From CAZDQL01 sp964507325 (GTDB lineage: Bacteria; Planctomycetota; UBA1135; GCA-002686595), in contig CAZDQL010000020.1 in assembly GCA_964507325.1 (NCBI GenBank), forward strand, positions 13,911 to 77,910: DNA of 64,000 nucleotides. Reading direction: 5' to 3'. A program made the position numbers and the translations under genes. The notes beneath the pieces were generated by a model that worked only from the letters and a program-made list of their open reading frames with translations, had not been told where the DNA came from and did no database searches. How positions within the stretch are numbered: position 1 is the stretch's first letter; each line of letters starts with the position of its first letter. Positions 41,892 through 51,471 of the stretch are shown here, piece by piece.

Positions 41892-42826
41892 AGGCCCTCG
41901 TCACCGGAGGAGCCGGTTTCATCGGCTCCCACATCTCTCAACGCCTGCTGGAGCGCGGCGACGAGGTCGTCGTGCTCGACAACTTCAACGACTTCTACGA
42001 CCCGGCCATCAAGCGCGGCAACGTCGAGGAGGCGCTCGGCGGCGCGCGCGTGGTCGAGGGCGACATCCGCGACCGCGAGCTGGTGGACGAGCTGATGGGG
42101 CAGGGGATCGACACCCTGGTGCACCTGGCCGCCATGGCGGGCGTGCGGCCCAGCGTCGAGGACCCGCTGCTCTACCAGGACGTCAACGTGCGCGGCACGA
42201 TGAACCTGATGGAGGCGCTGCGCAGGAACCCCGGAACGCGCTTCGTCTTCGCCAGCTCGTCATCGGTCTACGGCGGCAACGAGCGCGTGCCCTTCCGCGA
42301 GAGCGATGAGATCCACCACCCGGTCTCCCCCTACGCCGCCACCAAGCGCGCCGGAGAGCTGCTGGCCTACACCTTCCACCACCTCTTCTCGATCCCCACC
42401 ACCTGCCTGCGCTTCTTCACCGTCTACGGCCCGCGCCAGCGCCCCGAGATGGCGATCCACAAGTTCGTCAACAAGGTGCTGGCCGGCGAGGCGATCCCCT
42501 TCTTCGGGGACGGCACCAGTCGCCGCGACTACACCTACATCGACGACATCGTGGACGGCGTGCTGCGCTCGATCGACCGTTGCCAGGGGTACGAGGTCTA
42601 CAACCTGGGAGAGTCCCAGACGACCACCCTGCGCGAGCTGGTGGCCCTGATCGGTGAGGCCTGCGGCCGCGAGCCGATCCTCGAAGAGCTGCCGATGCAG
42701 CCCGGCGACGTGCTGGTGACCTATGCCGACGTTTCCAAGGCCCGGGAGCGCCTTGGCTACAGCCCCGCGGTCCCGGTCCGGGAGGGGTTGAGGCGCTTCA
42801 TGGAGTGGTACCGGGCCCGCCACTAG
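41888..42826 (+). CDS. NAD-dependent epimerase, UDP-glucuronate 4-epimerase-like
   Basis: A 312-residue extended SDR with V-T-G-G-A-G-F-I-G-S-H, A-A-M-A-G-V-R-P-S, S-S-S-S-V-Y-G and catalytic Y-A-A-T-K. The N-F-N-D-F-Y-D motif after the second strand and R-F-F-T-V-Y-G-P-x-x-R-P-x-M are typical of UDP-glucuronate (galacturonate) epimerases. It would interconvert UDP-GlcA and UDP-GalA, using the same pool as the UDP-xylose synthase upstream. A related UDP-GlcNAc or UDP-Glc epimerase is not excluded. Confidence 0.82.
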   Translation: MKALVTGGAGFIGSHISQRLLERGDEVVVLDNFNDFYDPAIKRGNVEEALGGARVVEGDIRDRELVDELMGQGIDTLVHLAAMAGVRPSVEDPLLYQDVNVRGTMNLMEALRRNPGTRFVFASSSSVYGGNERVPFRESDEIHHPVSPYAATKRAGELLAYTFHHLFSIPTTCLRFFTVYGPRQRPEMAIHKFVNKVLAGEAIPFFGDGTSRRDYTYIDDIVDGVLRSIDRCQGYEVYNLGESQTTTLRELVALIGEACGREPILEELPMQPGDVLVTYADVSKARERLGYSPAVPVREGLRRFMEWYRARH

Positions 42827-42969
42827 CTCGGTTCGAGGCCCCCCTCCCGCTTCATCCCCAGGTGGTGTAAGGTTTCGCCCCCTCTGAGTCGACAAAACCC
42901 CCTCCTGTCTCGTCGACGCGACCCCCCGCGCCGACCTTGTCACGCGAGCTCCAAGGACTCCACGGAACC

Positions 42970-43701
42970 ATGAAGGGAGTCATCCTGGCCGGCGGCCTGG
43001 GAACGCGCCTCTTCCCGCTGACCAAGATCACCAACAAGCACCTGCTGCCGGTCTACGACAAGCCGATGATCTACTACCCGATCCGGACGCTGGTCAACGC
43101 CGGGATCGACGACATCATGATCGTCACCGGCGGGCGCAAGTCCGGGGACTTCCTCTCCCTCTTGGGGAACGGAAAGGACTTCGGGCTGCAGCACCTGAAC
43201 TACACCTACCAGGAGGGCGAGGGGGGCATCGCCGAAGCGCTGGGGCTGTGTGAGCACTGGTCGGGTGGGGCGCCGATCGTGGTGGTGCTGGGGGACAACC
43301 TGATCGAGAAGAACATCGTGCAGGCGGTGACCGACTTCCGCGACCAGGGAGAGGGCGCGAAGATCATCTTGAAGGAGGTCCACGATCCCGAGCGCTTCGG
43401 GGTCGCCAGGCTGGAGGGGGATCGCGTCGTGGGCATCATCGAGAAGCCCAAGGACCCCCCTTCGAATCTGGCGGTGATCGGCATCTACATGTACGACAGC
43501 CGCGTGTGGGACATCATCCAGAACCTGGAGCCCTCCGACCGCGGCGAGCTGGAGATCACCGACGTCAACAACTGGTACATCCAGGACGGCTCCCTCTCCT
43601 ACCAGGTCCTCGACGGCTGGTGGACCGACGCCGGGACCTTCGAGTCGCTCTTCAGCGCCAGCAAGCTGGTGGCCGAAGGTGGCGCCAATCACCTCGACTG
43701 A
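42970..43701 (+). CDS. rmlA: Sugar-nucleotidyltransferase, short RmlA-like (glucose-1-phosphate thymidylyltransferase)
   Basis: A 243-residue nucleotidyltransferase with M-K-G-V-I-L-A-G-G-L-G-T-R-L-F-P-L-T (NTP loop), K-H-L-L-P-V-Y-D-K-P-M-I-Y-Y-P, L-G-D-N-L-I (metal Asp) and E-K-P-K. It lacks the ~45-residue C-terminal extension of the long Gram-negative RmlA and matches the shorter form. Activity as dTTP:Glc-1-P thymidylyltransferase is inferred from rmlD and rmlB next to it. ATG 42970 is preferred over an upstream in-frame start at 42937. Confidence 0.88.
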   Translation: MKGVILAGGLGTRLFPLTKITNKHLLPVYDKPMIYYPIRTLVNAGIDDIMIVTGGRKSGDFLSLLGNGKDFGLQHLNYTYQEGEGGIAEALGLCEHWSGGAPIVVVLGDNLIEKNIVQAVTDFRDQGEGAKIILKEVHDPERFGVARLEGDRVVGIIEKPKDPPSNLAVIGIYMYDSRVWDIIQNLEPSDRGELEITDVNNWYIQDGSLSYQVLDGWWTDAGTFESLFSASKLVAEGGANHLD

Positions 43702-43714
43702 GAGATCGCACACC

Positions 43715-44596
43715 GTGGCTGAGCGCGTACTCGTGACCGGCGCCGCCGGGATGCTGGGCAGCCAGGTGCTGTTGGCCGCACCGGACGAGCTGGCGGTCGT
43801 CGGCACCGACCTCAAGGAGGCGCCGGGGGTGGACGCCGTCGGCGTCGACCTGGCGCAGCCGGAGGAGGTGGCCGCTCTCTTCGAGCAGTTCAGCCCCCTG
43901 GATGGGGTGATCCACACTGCGGCCTACACGGCGGTCGACAAGGCGGAGGAGGAAGTCGATCTGGCGCGACGCGCCAACTCCACCGCTTGCCAGGTGGTGG
44001 CCCAGGCCTGCGAGCGCGCCGACGTCGCCATGGTGGTGGTCTCGACCGACTTCGTCTTCGACGGCCGGCGCTCCTCCCCCTACCCCGAGAGCGCGCCCAC
44101 CAATCCCCTCGGCGTCTACGGGCGCACCAAGCTGGAAGGGGAGCAGGCGGCGCGCGCTGTCCATCCCGAGGGGGCGCGCATCGTGCGCACCCAGTGGCTC
44201 TACGGTCCGCGCGGCCAGCACTTCCCCAAGACGATCCAGCGCCTGGCGCGCGAGCGCGACAGCCTGCGGGTGGTGCACGACCAGATCGGGGTCCCCACCT
44301 CGACCCTCGAGTTGGCGCCCGCCCTGTGGGAGGTGCTGCGACGCGGCGAGGCGGGGATCTACCACGCCGCCTGCAGCGGCCAGTCCTCCTGGTACGACTT
44401 CGCCGTGGCGGTGGTGGAGTACTCCGGGATCGAGGGGGTGACCGTCGAACCCTGCACGACGGAGGAATTCCCGCGCCCCGCCCCGCGCCCCGCCTACAGT
44501 GTGCTCGACAGCTCGAAGCTGGAGGCGCTGCGCGGTGAGCCCCTGGCCCCCTGGCAGGACGCCCTCAAGACCTTCCTCGGCAACGAAGACCTATGA
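43715..44596 (+). CDS. rmlD: dTDP-4-dehydrorhamnose reductase
   Basis: A 293-residue SDR with V-L-V-T-G-A-A-G-M-L-G-S, H-T-A-A-Y-T-A-V-D-K-A-E, S-T-D-F-V-F-D-G and Y-G-R-T-K-L-E-G-E. It reduces dTDP-4-keto-L-rhamnose to dTDP-L-rhamnose with NADPH. GTG 43715 after the rmlA stop is preferred; GTG 43679 would overlap rmlA. The ATG of rmlB overlaps its stop. Confidence 0.9.
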   Translation: MAERVLVTGAAGMLGSQVLLAAPDELAVVGTDLKEAPGVDAVGVDLAQPEEVAALFEQFSPLDGVIHTAAYTAVDKAEEEVDLARRANSTACQVVAQACERADVAMVVVSTDFVFDGRRSSPYPESAPTNPLGVYGRTKLEGEQAARAVHPEGARIVRTQWLYGPRGQHFPKTIQRLARERDSLRVVHDQIGVPTSTLELAPALWEVLRRGEAGIYHAACSGQSSWYDFAVAVVEYSGIEGVTVEPCTTEEFPRPAPRPAYSVLDSSKLEALRGEPLAPWQDALKTFLGNEDL

Positions 44597-45615
44597 CGCG
44601 CACTCTGATCGTCACCGGTGGCGCCGGGTTCATCGGCAGCAACTTCATCCACCTGCTGGTCGAGGAGCGCCCCGACTGGCGCCTGGTCAACCTGGATGCG
44701 CTCACCTACGCCGGCAACCTGGAGAACCTGACCGCGATCGAGGGGCGCGCGGGGTACCACTTCGTGCAGGGGGACGTCGCTCGAGCTGAGGAGGTGGCGC
44801 GCGCCTTCGAGGCCGCCGGTTCCGATCAGCCGGTCTCGGTGGTGCACTTCGCCGCCGAGAGCCACGTCGACCGTTCGATCCTCTCCGGCCTGCCCTTCGT
44901 GCAGAGCAACGTCGTCGGCACCCAGGTGCTCCTCGACGAGGCGCGCCAGCGCGGGGTCGAGCGCTTCGTGCACGTCTCCACCGACGAGGTCTACGGCGAC
45001 CTGGGGCCCACCGGCTTCTTCGTCGAGGAGACCCCCCTGGCCCCCAATTCACCCTACAGCGCCTCCAAGGCGGCCAGCGACCTCCTGGTGCGAGCGGCGG
45101 TCAGGACCCACGGCTTCCCGGGCCTGATCACCCGCTGCTCCAACAACTACGGGCCCTACCAGTTCCCCGAGAAGCTGATCCCGCTCATGATCGCCAACGC
45201 CCGGGAGGACAAACCCCTACCGGTCTACGGGGACGGCATGCAGATCCGGGACTGGCTCTACGTGCGCGACCACTGCGAGGCGATCCTGACCGTCCTCGAG
45301 CGGGGGGAGGCGGGGGAGGTCTACAACATCGGCGGCCACAACGAGTACCCCAACATCGAGATCGTGCGCCGCATTCTGGTCCATCTGGGCAAACCGGAGA
45401 GCCTGATCAGCTACGTCACCGACCGCCCGGGGCACGACCGGCGCTACGCCATCGACGCCGGCAAGATCGAGCGCGAGCTGGGCTGGCGGCCCCGCCACAC
45501 CTTCGAGGAGGCCCTGCCGGTGACCCTGGAGTGGTACTTGGCCCACGACGAGTGGCTCCAAAGGGTCCGCAGCGGGGCCTACCGGGAGTACTATCAGGCG
45601 CAGTACGGCTCCTGA
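44593..45615 (+). CDS. rmlB: dTDP-glucose 4,6-dehydratase
   Basis: A 340-residue SDR with I-V-T-G-G-A-G-F-I-G-S-N-F, H-F-A-A-E-S-H-V-D-R-S-I, S-T-D-E-V-Y-G, Y-S-A-S-K (catalytic YxxxK) and the family-specific R-C-S-N-N-Y-G-P-Y-Q-F-P-E-K-L-I-P. It makes dTDP-4-keto-6-deoxyglucose. The order here is rmlA-rmlD-rmlB. The 3,5-epimerase rmlC is missing from the window. Confidence 0.95.
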   Translation: MTRTLIVTGGAGFIGSNFIHLLVEERPDWRLVNLDALTYAGNLENLTAIEGRAGYHFVQGDVARAEEVARAFEAAGSDQPVSVVHFAAESHVDRSILSGLPFVQSNVVGTQVLLDEARQRGVERFVHVSTDEVYGDLGPTGFFVEETPLAPNSPYSASKAASDLLVRAAVRTHGFPGLITRCSNNYGPYQFPEKLIPLMIANAREDKPLPVYGDGMQIRDWLYVRDHCEAILTVLERGEAGEVYNIGGHNEYPNIEIVRRILVHLGKPESLISYVTDRPGHDRRYAIDAGKIERELGWRPRHTFEEALPVTLEWYLAHDEWLQRVRSGAYREYYQAQYGS

Positions 45616-45663
45616 GCCACGGCTCCGAATCCCCTCCGCCGCCCCGGCCTGCGGAACCCGCCG

Positions 45664-45681
45664 CCCGCGGTCAACCGCGGG
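45664..45681. terminator. GC hairpin between rmlB and the export gene
   Basis: CCCGCGG (45664-45670), loop TCAA, CCGCGGG (45675-45681): a perfect 7-bp GC stem with a tetraloop, followed by a run of G. It lies 49 bases after rmlB and 55 bases before the Wza-like start, so it may end or attenuate transcription entering the export genes. There is no T-tract. Confidence 0.4.
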
Positions 45682-45735
45682 GGGGATCCTGCCGATGTAG
45701 GTCCTGAGGTTCCCACGCCCTCCCGCCACCGCCCA

Positions 45736-46524
45736 ATGCCCGGTCCCCGCCGCACCTTCCTCCTGGTCCTGGTCGCCCTGGTCTGCGCGTCGAGCTGCGC
45801 GTCGGTCGGCGCTCCCGACAAGCGCATGCTGCAGTACATGAACCGCAAGGGGTTCGGCATCCAGTACTTCGGCAACCCCGAGGAGGAGAACTACGTCACC
45901 ATCGGTGACTCGGTCCTCTTCCACGACGTCAAGCACCCCGACGAGCTCTCCGGGACCCAGCAGGTCGCCATCGACGGCACCATCCTGCTGCCGGAGGTGG
46001 GGCACGTGCACGTGGCGGGCCTGACGCGCTCCGACATCCGCGCCGTTCTGACCGAGCGCTACAGCCTCTACTACGAGGAGACGGACATCGTCATCGACCT
46101 GGCCACCAGGGGCAAGGTCTACTACATCCTGGGGGAGGTGGGTCGCGAAGGCGAGCGGCGCCACAACGGTGACCTGACCGTCTTCCAGGCCGTGCTTCAG
46201 GCGCGGCCCGAGCAGTACAGCGCCAACACGGGCCGCATCCTGCTCATCCGCCCCGACCCCGTCGATCCGATCATGTTGCGCTTCAACTCCGACGACATGA
46301 TCGAGCGGGGGGACTCGAGCTTCAACTTCAGGGTGCAGGCCTACGACATCATCTACGTGCCACCCACCATGCTGGCCGAGTTCGCCTACTTCCTGCGCAG
46401 CCTCTTCTTCCCGGTGGAGGAGGTGCTGCGCGGGGTGGGCGGCGCCCTCTTCGGCTACGGCCGGGGCGGACGCCGAGGACGGCGTGGCAACAACAACTTC
46501 GGGAACCTGGGAGGCATCTTCTAG
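45736..46524 (+). CDS. Wza-like polysaccharide export lipoprotein
   Basis: A 262-residue outer-membrane export protein (lipobox region C-A-S-S-C). The poly-export domain shows V-T-I-G-D-S-V-L, V-A-I-D-G-T-I-L-L-P-E-V-G-H-V-H-V-A-G-L-T, followed by an SLBB-type segment (K-V-Y-Y-I-L-G-E-V). The C-terminus has an unusual G-R-G-G-R-R-G-R-R-G basic Gly/Arg tail, then N-N-N-F-G-N. It forms the outer-membrane channel for the polysaccharide assembled by the surrounding genes. Confidence 0.88.
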   Translation: MPGPRRTFLLVLVALVCASSCASVGAPDKRMLQYMNRKGFGIQYFGNPEEENYVTIGDSVLFHDVKHPDELSGTQQVAIDGTILLPEVGHVHVAGLTRSDIRAVLTERYSLYYEETDIVIDLATRGKVYYILGEVGREGERRHNGDLTVFQAVLQARPEQYSANTGRILLIRPDPVDPIMLRFNSDDMIERGDSSFNFRVQAYDIIYVPPTMLAEFAYFLRSLFFPVEEVLRGVGGALFGYGRGGRRGRRGNNNFGNLGGIF

Positions 46525-46533
46525 CGCAGTTCC

Positions 46534-48159
46534 ATGCCCGTCGAAGTCGAGAGTTCCGGTCAGGTTGCCGAGCTGCTGCGCGTCCTGCGCCGCCGTTCGG
46601 CGTGGATCCTGATTCCCTTCGCCATCATCTCCACCCTGGGCATCGCCTTCGCCATCGTGGTGCCCAAGAAGTACGTGGCCAAGACGCGCGTCATGGTCCG
46701 CGAGGTGGTCAACCGCGACGGCCAGCGCATGGTCGGCGGTCGCGAGGGGGGCAAGGTGGCGACCTACCTGATCCGCTCCCCGAGCCGCATCGAGGGGGTG
46801 ATCGAGGACCTCAACTGGCCCTTCCGGGAGCTGACCAGGACCGAGCGCGAGGACCTGGTCACCAAGGTGATGGACAACCTGTCGGTGGAGGCGCCCAACA
46901 TGGGGATCGGCCTCACCCAGCAGCTGGTGGCCATCAGCTACGCCGACACCGATCCACGGCGCGCCTTCGAGTTCCTGAGCGAGGTCAGCCGCACCTGGCA
47001 GGACGAGGTGCTCGAGAGCTCGCGCAAGGCCAAGGAGAAGGCCTTCGCGACCCTGACCGGCACCCGGCGCGAGATGGAGCAGGAGCTGCAGGACATCCGC
47101 ATCAAGATCACCGATCTGATGCAGACCCACAACATCCCCCCATTGGCGATCGACCGCTTCGGACAGCGCACCCTGGCGCCGGAGTTCGACGAGCTCGAGG
47201 CGCTCGAGGCGAAGAACGCGGAGCTGGAGGAGAAGGTCGCCGAAGCCGACCTGGCGCTGAAGGTCCAGCGCAAGCGGTACGAGCTGATGGAGGACGAGAT
47301 CCCCATCCAGGCGACCACCGAGGGGCAGGACTTCGCCAAGGAGATCGCCGACCGCGAGACCCAGATCCTCGGACTGCGATTCGAGCTCAAGCAGCAGGGG
47401 TACCGCTCCGGCCACTCGCGCTACGACCAGATCATGGAGGAGATCGCCAAGTTGGAGGAGATGATCGACCTCCTGCGCGAGAGCGAGACCACCACCACCA
47501 CCGAGACCGGGATGGTCGCCAATCCCGACAAACTGCTCCTGGCCAACGAGATCGACAGCGCCGCCCTGGCCCTGGAGCGCGACGAGGAGCGCCTGGAGCA
47601 GCTCCGCCTGCAGATCATCGAGACCGAGACGCGCACCAAGGAGCTCGCATCGGTCTACCAGGAGATCCACGGCCTGCAAGACAAACGCAATCGCGTCAAC
47701 GCGGCGCTGACCGATGCCGACTCCGAGCACGAGGCGATGGGGCTCGAGATCCAGGAGCTGACCAGCTCGGCGGGTGACCCCTTCATGGTGCTCGAGGATC
47801 CCAAGCTGCCGGTGCGGCCGACTCAGCCGGACCCGCTCTTGATCATCGCCTTCTCGATCCTGGCCAGCCTGACCCTGGGATTCGGCAGCGCGATCCTCCT
47901 GGAGTACAGCAAGAGCTGCTTCCGCAGCGTCAACGACATCACGCGCGTGATGGTGGTCCCCGTACTGGGGACCGTGAACGCGATCGTGACGCGCTCCGAG
48001 CGTCGCCGGCGCCTGGTGGCCACGGCGGTGCTCGCCGGCTCGACCTTGGCATTCGTGCTCGTCGTGGGCTACGTCACCTGGGCCTGGTCCTACAAGCCCA
48101 GCCTGTTGTCGGACGGCCTGCGGGAGTCGATCGACAACTTCCGCAGCTCCCTCGAGTAG
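46534..48159 (+). CDS. Wzz/GumC-type polysaccharide chain-length and co-polymerase protein
   Basis: A 541-residue inner-membrane protein. Helix one is W-I-L-I-P-F-A-I-I-S-T-L-G-I-A-F-A-I-V (about 24-42), followed by a Wzz-type periplasmic region with long coiled coils (about 165-420), and helices near 430-450 and 490-512. It lacks a C-terminal tyrosine-kinase domain. The usual role is spanning the periplasm between polymerase and the outer-membrane export channel and setting chain length. It starts 9 bases after the export gene. Confidence 0.87.
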   Translation: MPVEVESSGQVAELLRVLRRRSAWILIPFAIISTLGIAFAIVVPKKYVAKTRVMVREVVNRDGQRMVGGREGGKVATYLIRSPSRIEGVIEDLNWPFRELTRTEREDLVTKVMDNLSVEAPNMGIGLTQQLVAISYADTDPRRAFEFLSEVSRTWQDEVLESSRKAKEKAFATLTGTRREMEQELQDIRIKITDLMQTHNIPPLAIDRFGQRTLAPEFDELEALEAKNAELEEKVAEADLALKVQRKRYELMEDEIPIQATTEGQDFAKEIADRETQILGLRFELKQQGYRSGHSRYDQIMEEIAKLEEMIDLLRESETTTTTETGMVANPDKLLLANEIDSAALALERDEERLEQLRLQIIETETRTKELASVYQEIHGLQDKRNRVNAALTDADSEHEAMGLEIQELTSSAGDPFMVLEDPKLPVRPTQPDPLLIIAFSILASLTLGFGSAILLEYSKSCFRSVNDITRVMVVPVLGTVNAIVTRSERRRRLVATAVLAGSTLAFVLVVGYVTWAWSYKPSLLSDGLRESIDNFRSSLE

Positions 48160-48180
48160 CGCGGCGCCGGGGGCCAATCC

Positions 48181-49578
48181 GTGCGGGATCTGCTCGTCAC
48201 GCTGATCGTCCTGGGGGCGCTACCCGTCTGCTTCAAACGCCCGATCGTAGGCCTGCTCTTCTTCTCGGTGCTGGCCTACATGCGCCTGCAGGACCTGGCG
48301 TGGGGCTTCGCTCGCGAGCAGCGCTGGTCCTTCTACGTGGCGATCGTGATGATCGCGGGCTACATCGCCAGCCGCGAGAAGCGCCCCCCCGTGCTGGAAG
48401 TGCGCACGGTGATGATGATCGTGCTGGCCGCCCTGGTCGGTCTGGGGTTGTTCTTCGCCGAGGGTCCGGCGCGCGTCGACCCCACGCGCTACGTCGAGTA
48501 CGTGAAGATCATCTTCATCGCCATCTTCACCACGGCCATCGTGCGCACCCGGGAGCACCTGCGCATGCTGATCTGGGTGATCGCCATGTGCTTCGCCTTC
48601 TACGGCGTGAAGGCGGGTGTGGCGGGGATCGTCAAGCTGGGCAACGTCTACATCAAGCGCGGCCCGGGGGGGATGCTCGAGGACAACAACGACTTCGCCC
48701 TGGCCCTTGCGATGTCGGTGCCCCTGCTGGTGCACCTGGGCACCTCGGAGCGCAGCGCCATCCTGCGCAGGGGGCTGTGGGCGATGATCCCACTGACGAT
48801 GATCACGGTGGTGCTCACCCGCTCGCGGGGTGGGACGCTGGCGATGGGCATGATGTGCACGATCCTGGTCTGGCGTTCGCGCAACCGCCTGATGGGGGTG
48901 CTGTTGGCGCTCCTGGCGGTGGGGGCCGTGGTTGCCCTGGCTCCATCGGCGTACATGGAGCGCATCAAGTCGATCAAGGACTACCGCAGCGAGGGCTCGG
49001 CCACCGGTCGACTGAAGGCCTGGGCGGTGGCGGGGCGCATGATCCGCGACAACCCCATGACCGGCGTGGGCTTCCGTCGCTTCAAGATGAACTACCTGGC
49101 CTACGAGCCGGACCCGACCCCCGACCAGATGCGTGGGGAGGGCACCATCGTGGCCCACAATTCGTACCTACAGGTCTGGGCGGAGTGCGGTACTCCAGCC
49201 TTCCTGCTCTACATCGGCCTGCTCTTGATCTCCTTGGTCGACGTCTGGAGAGTGCGAGCTCTGGCCAAGACGCGGTACCACGCCAGTTGGATCCTATCCT
49301 ACTGCACGATGTTCGAGGCCGTCCTGGCGACGTTCATGCTGGGCAGCGTGTTCCTCAACCGCGCGCACTTCGACCTGATCTACCACTACGTCGCGATCGT
49401 GCTCGTCTTCGGCCGCGTGGCGCGCGCCGAGATGGCCAGCGAGCGGAAGTACCCACTGCGCGGCAAGCGCGGGAGGCGTGGCGTCCCACTGGTCGCCATC
49501 GACCGGCCCGGCTTCGCCCGGCGCCCGCGGGGGGCGCGCGGCTTCCGGCGCACCGGGCTCGCCCCCAGGGGGGTCTAG
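48181..49578 (+). CDS. O-antigen ligase/polymerase-like protein (XrtA-associated O-glycosylation ligase type)
   Basis: A 465-residue multi-spanning membrane protein starting at GTG 48181. The N-terminus M-R-D-L-L-V-T-L-I-V-L-G-A-L-P-V-C-F-K-R-P-I-V-G and the following Y-M-R-L-Q-D-L-A-W-G-F-A resemble the 'probable O-glycosylation ligase, exosortase A-associated' family. The Wzy/ligase domain has the loop V-A-H-N-S-Y-L-Q-V-W-A-E-C-G. It should polymerise or transfer the polysaccharide at the periplasmic face. The C-terminal ~50 residues are strongly basic. Confidence 0.82.
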   Translation: MRDLLVTLIVLGALPVCFKRPIVGLLFFSVLAYMRLQDLAWGFAREQRWSFYVAIVMIAGYIASREKRPPVLEVRTVMMIVLAALVGLGLFFAEGPARVDPTRYVEYVKIIFIAIFTTAIVRTREHLRMLIWVIAMCFAFYGVKAGVAGIVKLGNVYIKRGPGGMLEDNNDFALALAMSVPLLVHLGTSERSAILRRGLWAMIPLTMITVVLTRSRGGTLAMGMMCTILVWRSRNRLMGVLLALLAVGAVVALAPSAYMERIKSIKDYRSEGSATGRLKAWAVAGRMIRDNPMTGVGFRRFKMNYLAYEPDPTPDQMRGEGTIVAHNSYLQVWAECGTPAFLLYIGLLLISLVDVWRVRALAKTRYHASWILSYCTMFEAVLATFMLGSVFLNRAHFDLIYHYVAIVLVFGRVARAEMASERKYPLRGKRGRRGVPLVAIDRPGFARRPRGARGFRRTGLAPRGV

Positions 49579-49581
49579 GGC

Positions 49582-51471
49582 GTGTGTGGCCTGTGCGGCT
49601 TCGCGCTCGCCGATCCCTCGGCGAGCCCCGACCTGGACCGCCTGCGGTCGATGACCGACGCGCTGGTCCACCGCGGTCCCGACGACGAGGGGCATCTGGC
49701 GCTCGGCCCGGTGGCGCTCGGCTTCCGGCGTCTCTCGATCATCGATCTGGCGGGGGGACACCAGCCGATCACCTCCGCCGACGGGCGGGTGGCGGTCACC
49801 GGCAACGGGGAGATCTACCGCTTCGCTGAGCTCAGGCAGCGCCTGGAGCGCGGCGGCGCGCGCTTCTCGACCGGCTCGGACATCGAGACGATCCTGCACC
49901 TGTACCTCGAGAAGGGCGCGCGTTCGGTGGAGGACCTGGTGGGCATGTACGCCTTCGCCGTGGCGGACCTGCGCGACGCCGAGCAGCCGCGGCTCCTCCT
50001 GGGTCGCGATCGGCTGGGGATCAAACCCCTCTACTGGGCCGAGACGGAGGAGGGGCTGTGGTGGGCCAGCGAACCGAAGGCCCTGCTCGCCTCGGGGGCC
50101 TTCCCGCGCCGGCTGCGCCGCGAGGCCCTGCTCGACTACCTGGTCCAGGGGTACGTCGGCGGAGTCGAGAGCGCCTGGGTCGGGATCCACCGCCTGCCCC
50201 CGGGGCACACCCTGGAGTGGACCCCCGGGGCAGCGCCGCGGCTGCGTCGCTACTGGGACCTGCCCACCGACGGCCTGCGCGAGCCGGCCCCCCACGAGGA
50301 GGTGATCGAGTGGCTCGACCGCGCGGTGGCCGACCGCCTCCTGGCGGAAGTGCCGCTGGGCGCCTTCCTCTCCGGGGGGATCGACTCCAACGCGGTGGTC
50401 GACTCGATGCGGCGCGCCACCGGGGAGCCGCCGATCGCCTGCTCGGTGGGCTTCCAGGAGGCGAGCCACGACGAGCTGGAGTTGGCGCGCCTCACCGCCG
50501 AGCGCCTGGGCGCCATCCACCACACCGAGGTCCTGACCCCCGATCCGACCCTGGCGGTGGAGGTCCTGCCCTGGTTCTACGACGAGCCCCACGCCGACCC
50601 CTCGACGGTGCCCACCTACCTGGTCTCCAAGATGGCGCGCGAGCACGTGACCGTGGCGCTCAGCGGAGACGGTGGGGACGAGACCTTCGCCGGCTACCGC
50701 CGCTACGTGCACGACCTGGCGGAGAACCGCCTGCGGGGCACACTGGGGAGGCCGGGTCGCGCCCTGGCGGCCTGCTTGGGGCGCCTCTACCCCAAGCTCG
50801 ACTGGGCGCCGCGCCCGCTCAGGGCCAAGACCTTCCTCACCAACCTGGGCTCCGAGCCGGCGCGCGCCTACTGGGAGAGCGTGAGCCAGATGACCCGCGG
50901 CGAGGCGCTGGCGCTGATGGATGGCGAGCTGGCTCTCTCCCTGGCGGAGCACGATCCCTTCGATCCCTTCGACGAGCACTACCGCCGCCCCGCCGGAGCC
51001 TGTCCCCTCTACCGCGCCCAGTACGCGGATTTCCACACCAATCTCCCCGACCGCATCCTGGCCAAGGTCGATCGCGCCTCGATGGCGGTCTCCTTGGAGG
51101 TGCGCGTCCCCCTGCTCGACCACCGCTTCGTCGAGCGCTTCGCCCACCTGCCCGCCGCCGAGAAGGTCGCGGGGGCGCGCGGCAAGCACCTGCTGCGCGA
51201 GGCCCTGCGTCCGCGTCTGGACGGGCGCATCCTCGACGGGCGCAAGCGCGGCTTCGACACCCCGCTGGCGACCTGGCTGCGCGGCCCCCTGGCGGGAACT
51301 CTCGAGGCAGTCCTGACGAGCCTGCCCGCGGACTGGTTCGACCCGCGGGTCCTCGAGGCGCGTTGGAAGGCCCACCGCAGTGGGCGGCGCGACCACTCCC
51401 GGCTCCTCTGGAGCCTCCTGGTGCTCGAGCGCTGGCGCGAGCGACACGCGGTGACGGGGCTCGGAGACTGA
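49582..51471 (+). CDS. Asparagine-synthase-like amidotransferase (XrtA-associated type)
   Basis: A 629-residue class II glutamine amidotransferase. GTG 49582 gives V-C-G-L-C-G-F, placing the nucleophile Cys at position 2, then H-R-G-P-D-D-E-G and D-L-A-G-G-H-Q-P. The synthetase domain has the ATP-PPi loop F-L-S-G-G-I-D-S-N and S-G-D-G-G-D-E. In exopolysaccharide clusters such enzymes are thought to amidate uronic acids or other sugars rather than make free asparagine; that is inference from context. It starts 3 bases after the ligase gene and overlaps the next start. Confidence 0.87.
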   Translation: MCGLCGFALADPSASPDLDRLRSMTDALVHRGPDDEGHLALGPVALGFRRLSIIDLAGGHQPITSADGRVAVTGNGEIYRFAELRQRLERGGARFSTGSDIETILHLYLEKGARSVEDLVGMYAFAVADLRDAEQPRLLLGRDRLGIKPLYWAETEEGLWWASEPKALLASGAFPRRLRREALLDYLVQGYVGGVESAWVGIHRLPPGHTLEWTPGAAPRLRRYWDLPTDGLREPAPHEEVIEWLDRAVADRLLAEVPLGAFLSGGIDSNAVVDSMRRATGEPPIACSVGFQEASHDELELARLTAERLGAIHHTEVLTPDPTLAVEVLPWFYDEPHADPSTVPTYLVSKMAREHVTVALSGDGGDETFAGYRRYVHDLAENRLRGTLGRPGRALAACLGRLYPKLDWAPRPLRAKTFLTNLGSEPARAYWESVSQMTRGEALALMDGELALSLAEHDPFDPFDEHYRRPAGACPLYRAQYADFHTNLPDRILAKVDRASMAVSLEVRVPLLDHRFVERFAHLPAAEKVAGARGKHLLREALRPRLDGRILDGRKRGFDTPLATWLRGPLAGTLEAVLTSLPADWFDPRVLEARWKAHRSGRRDHSRLLWSLLVLERWRERHAVTGLGD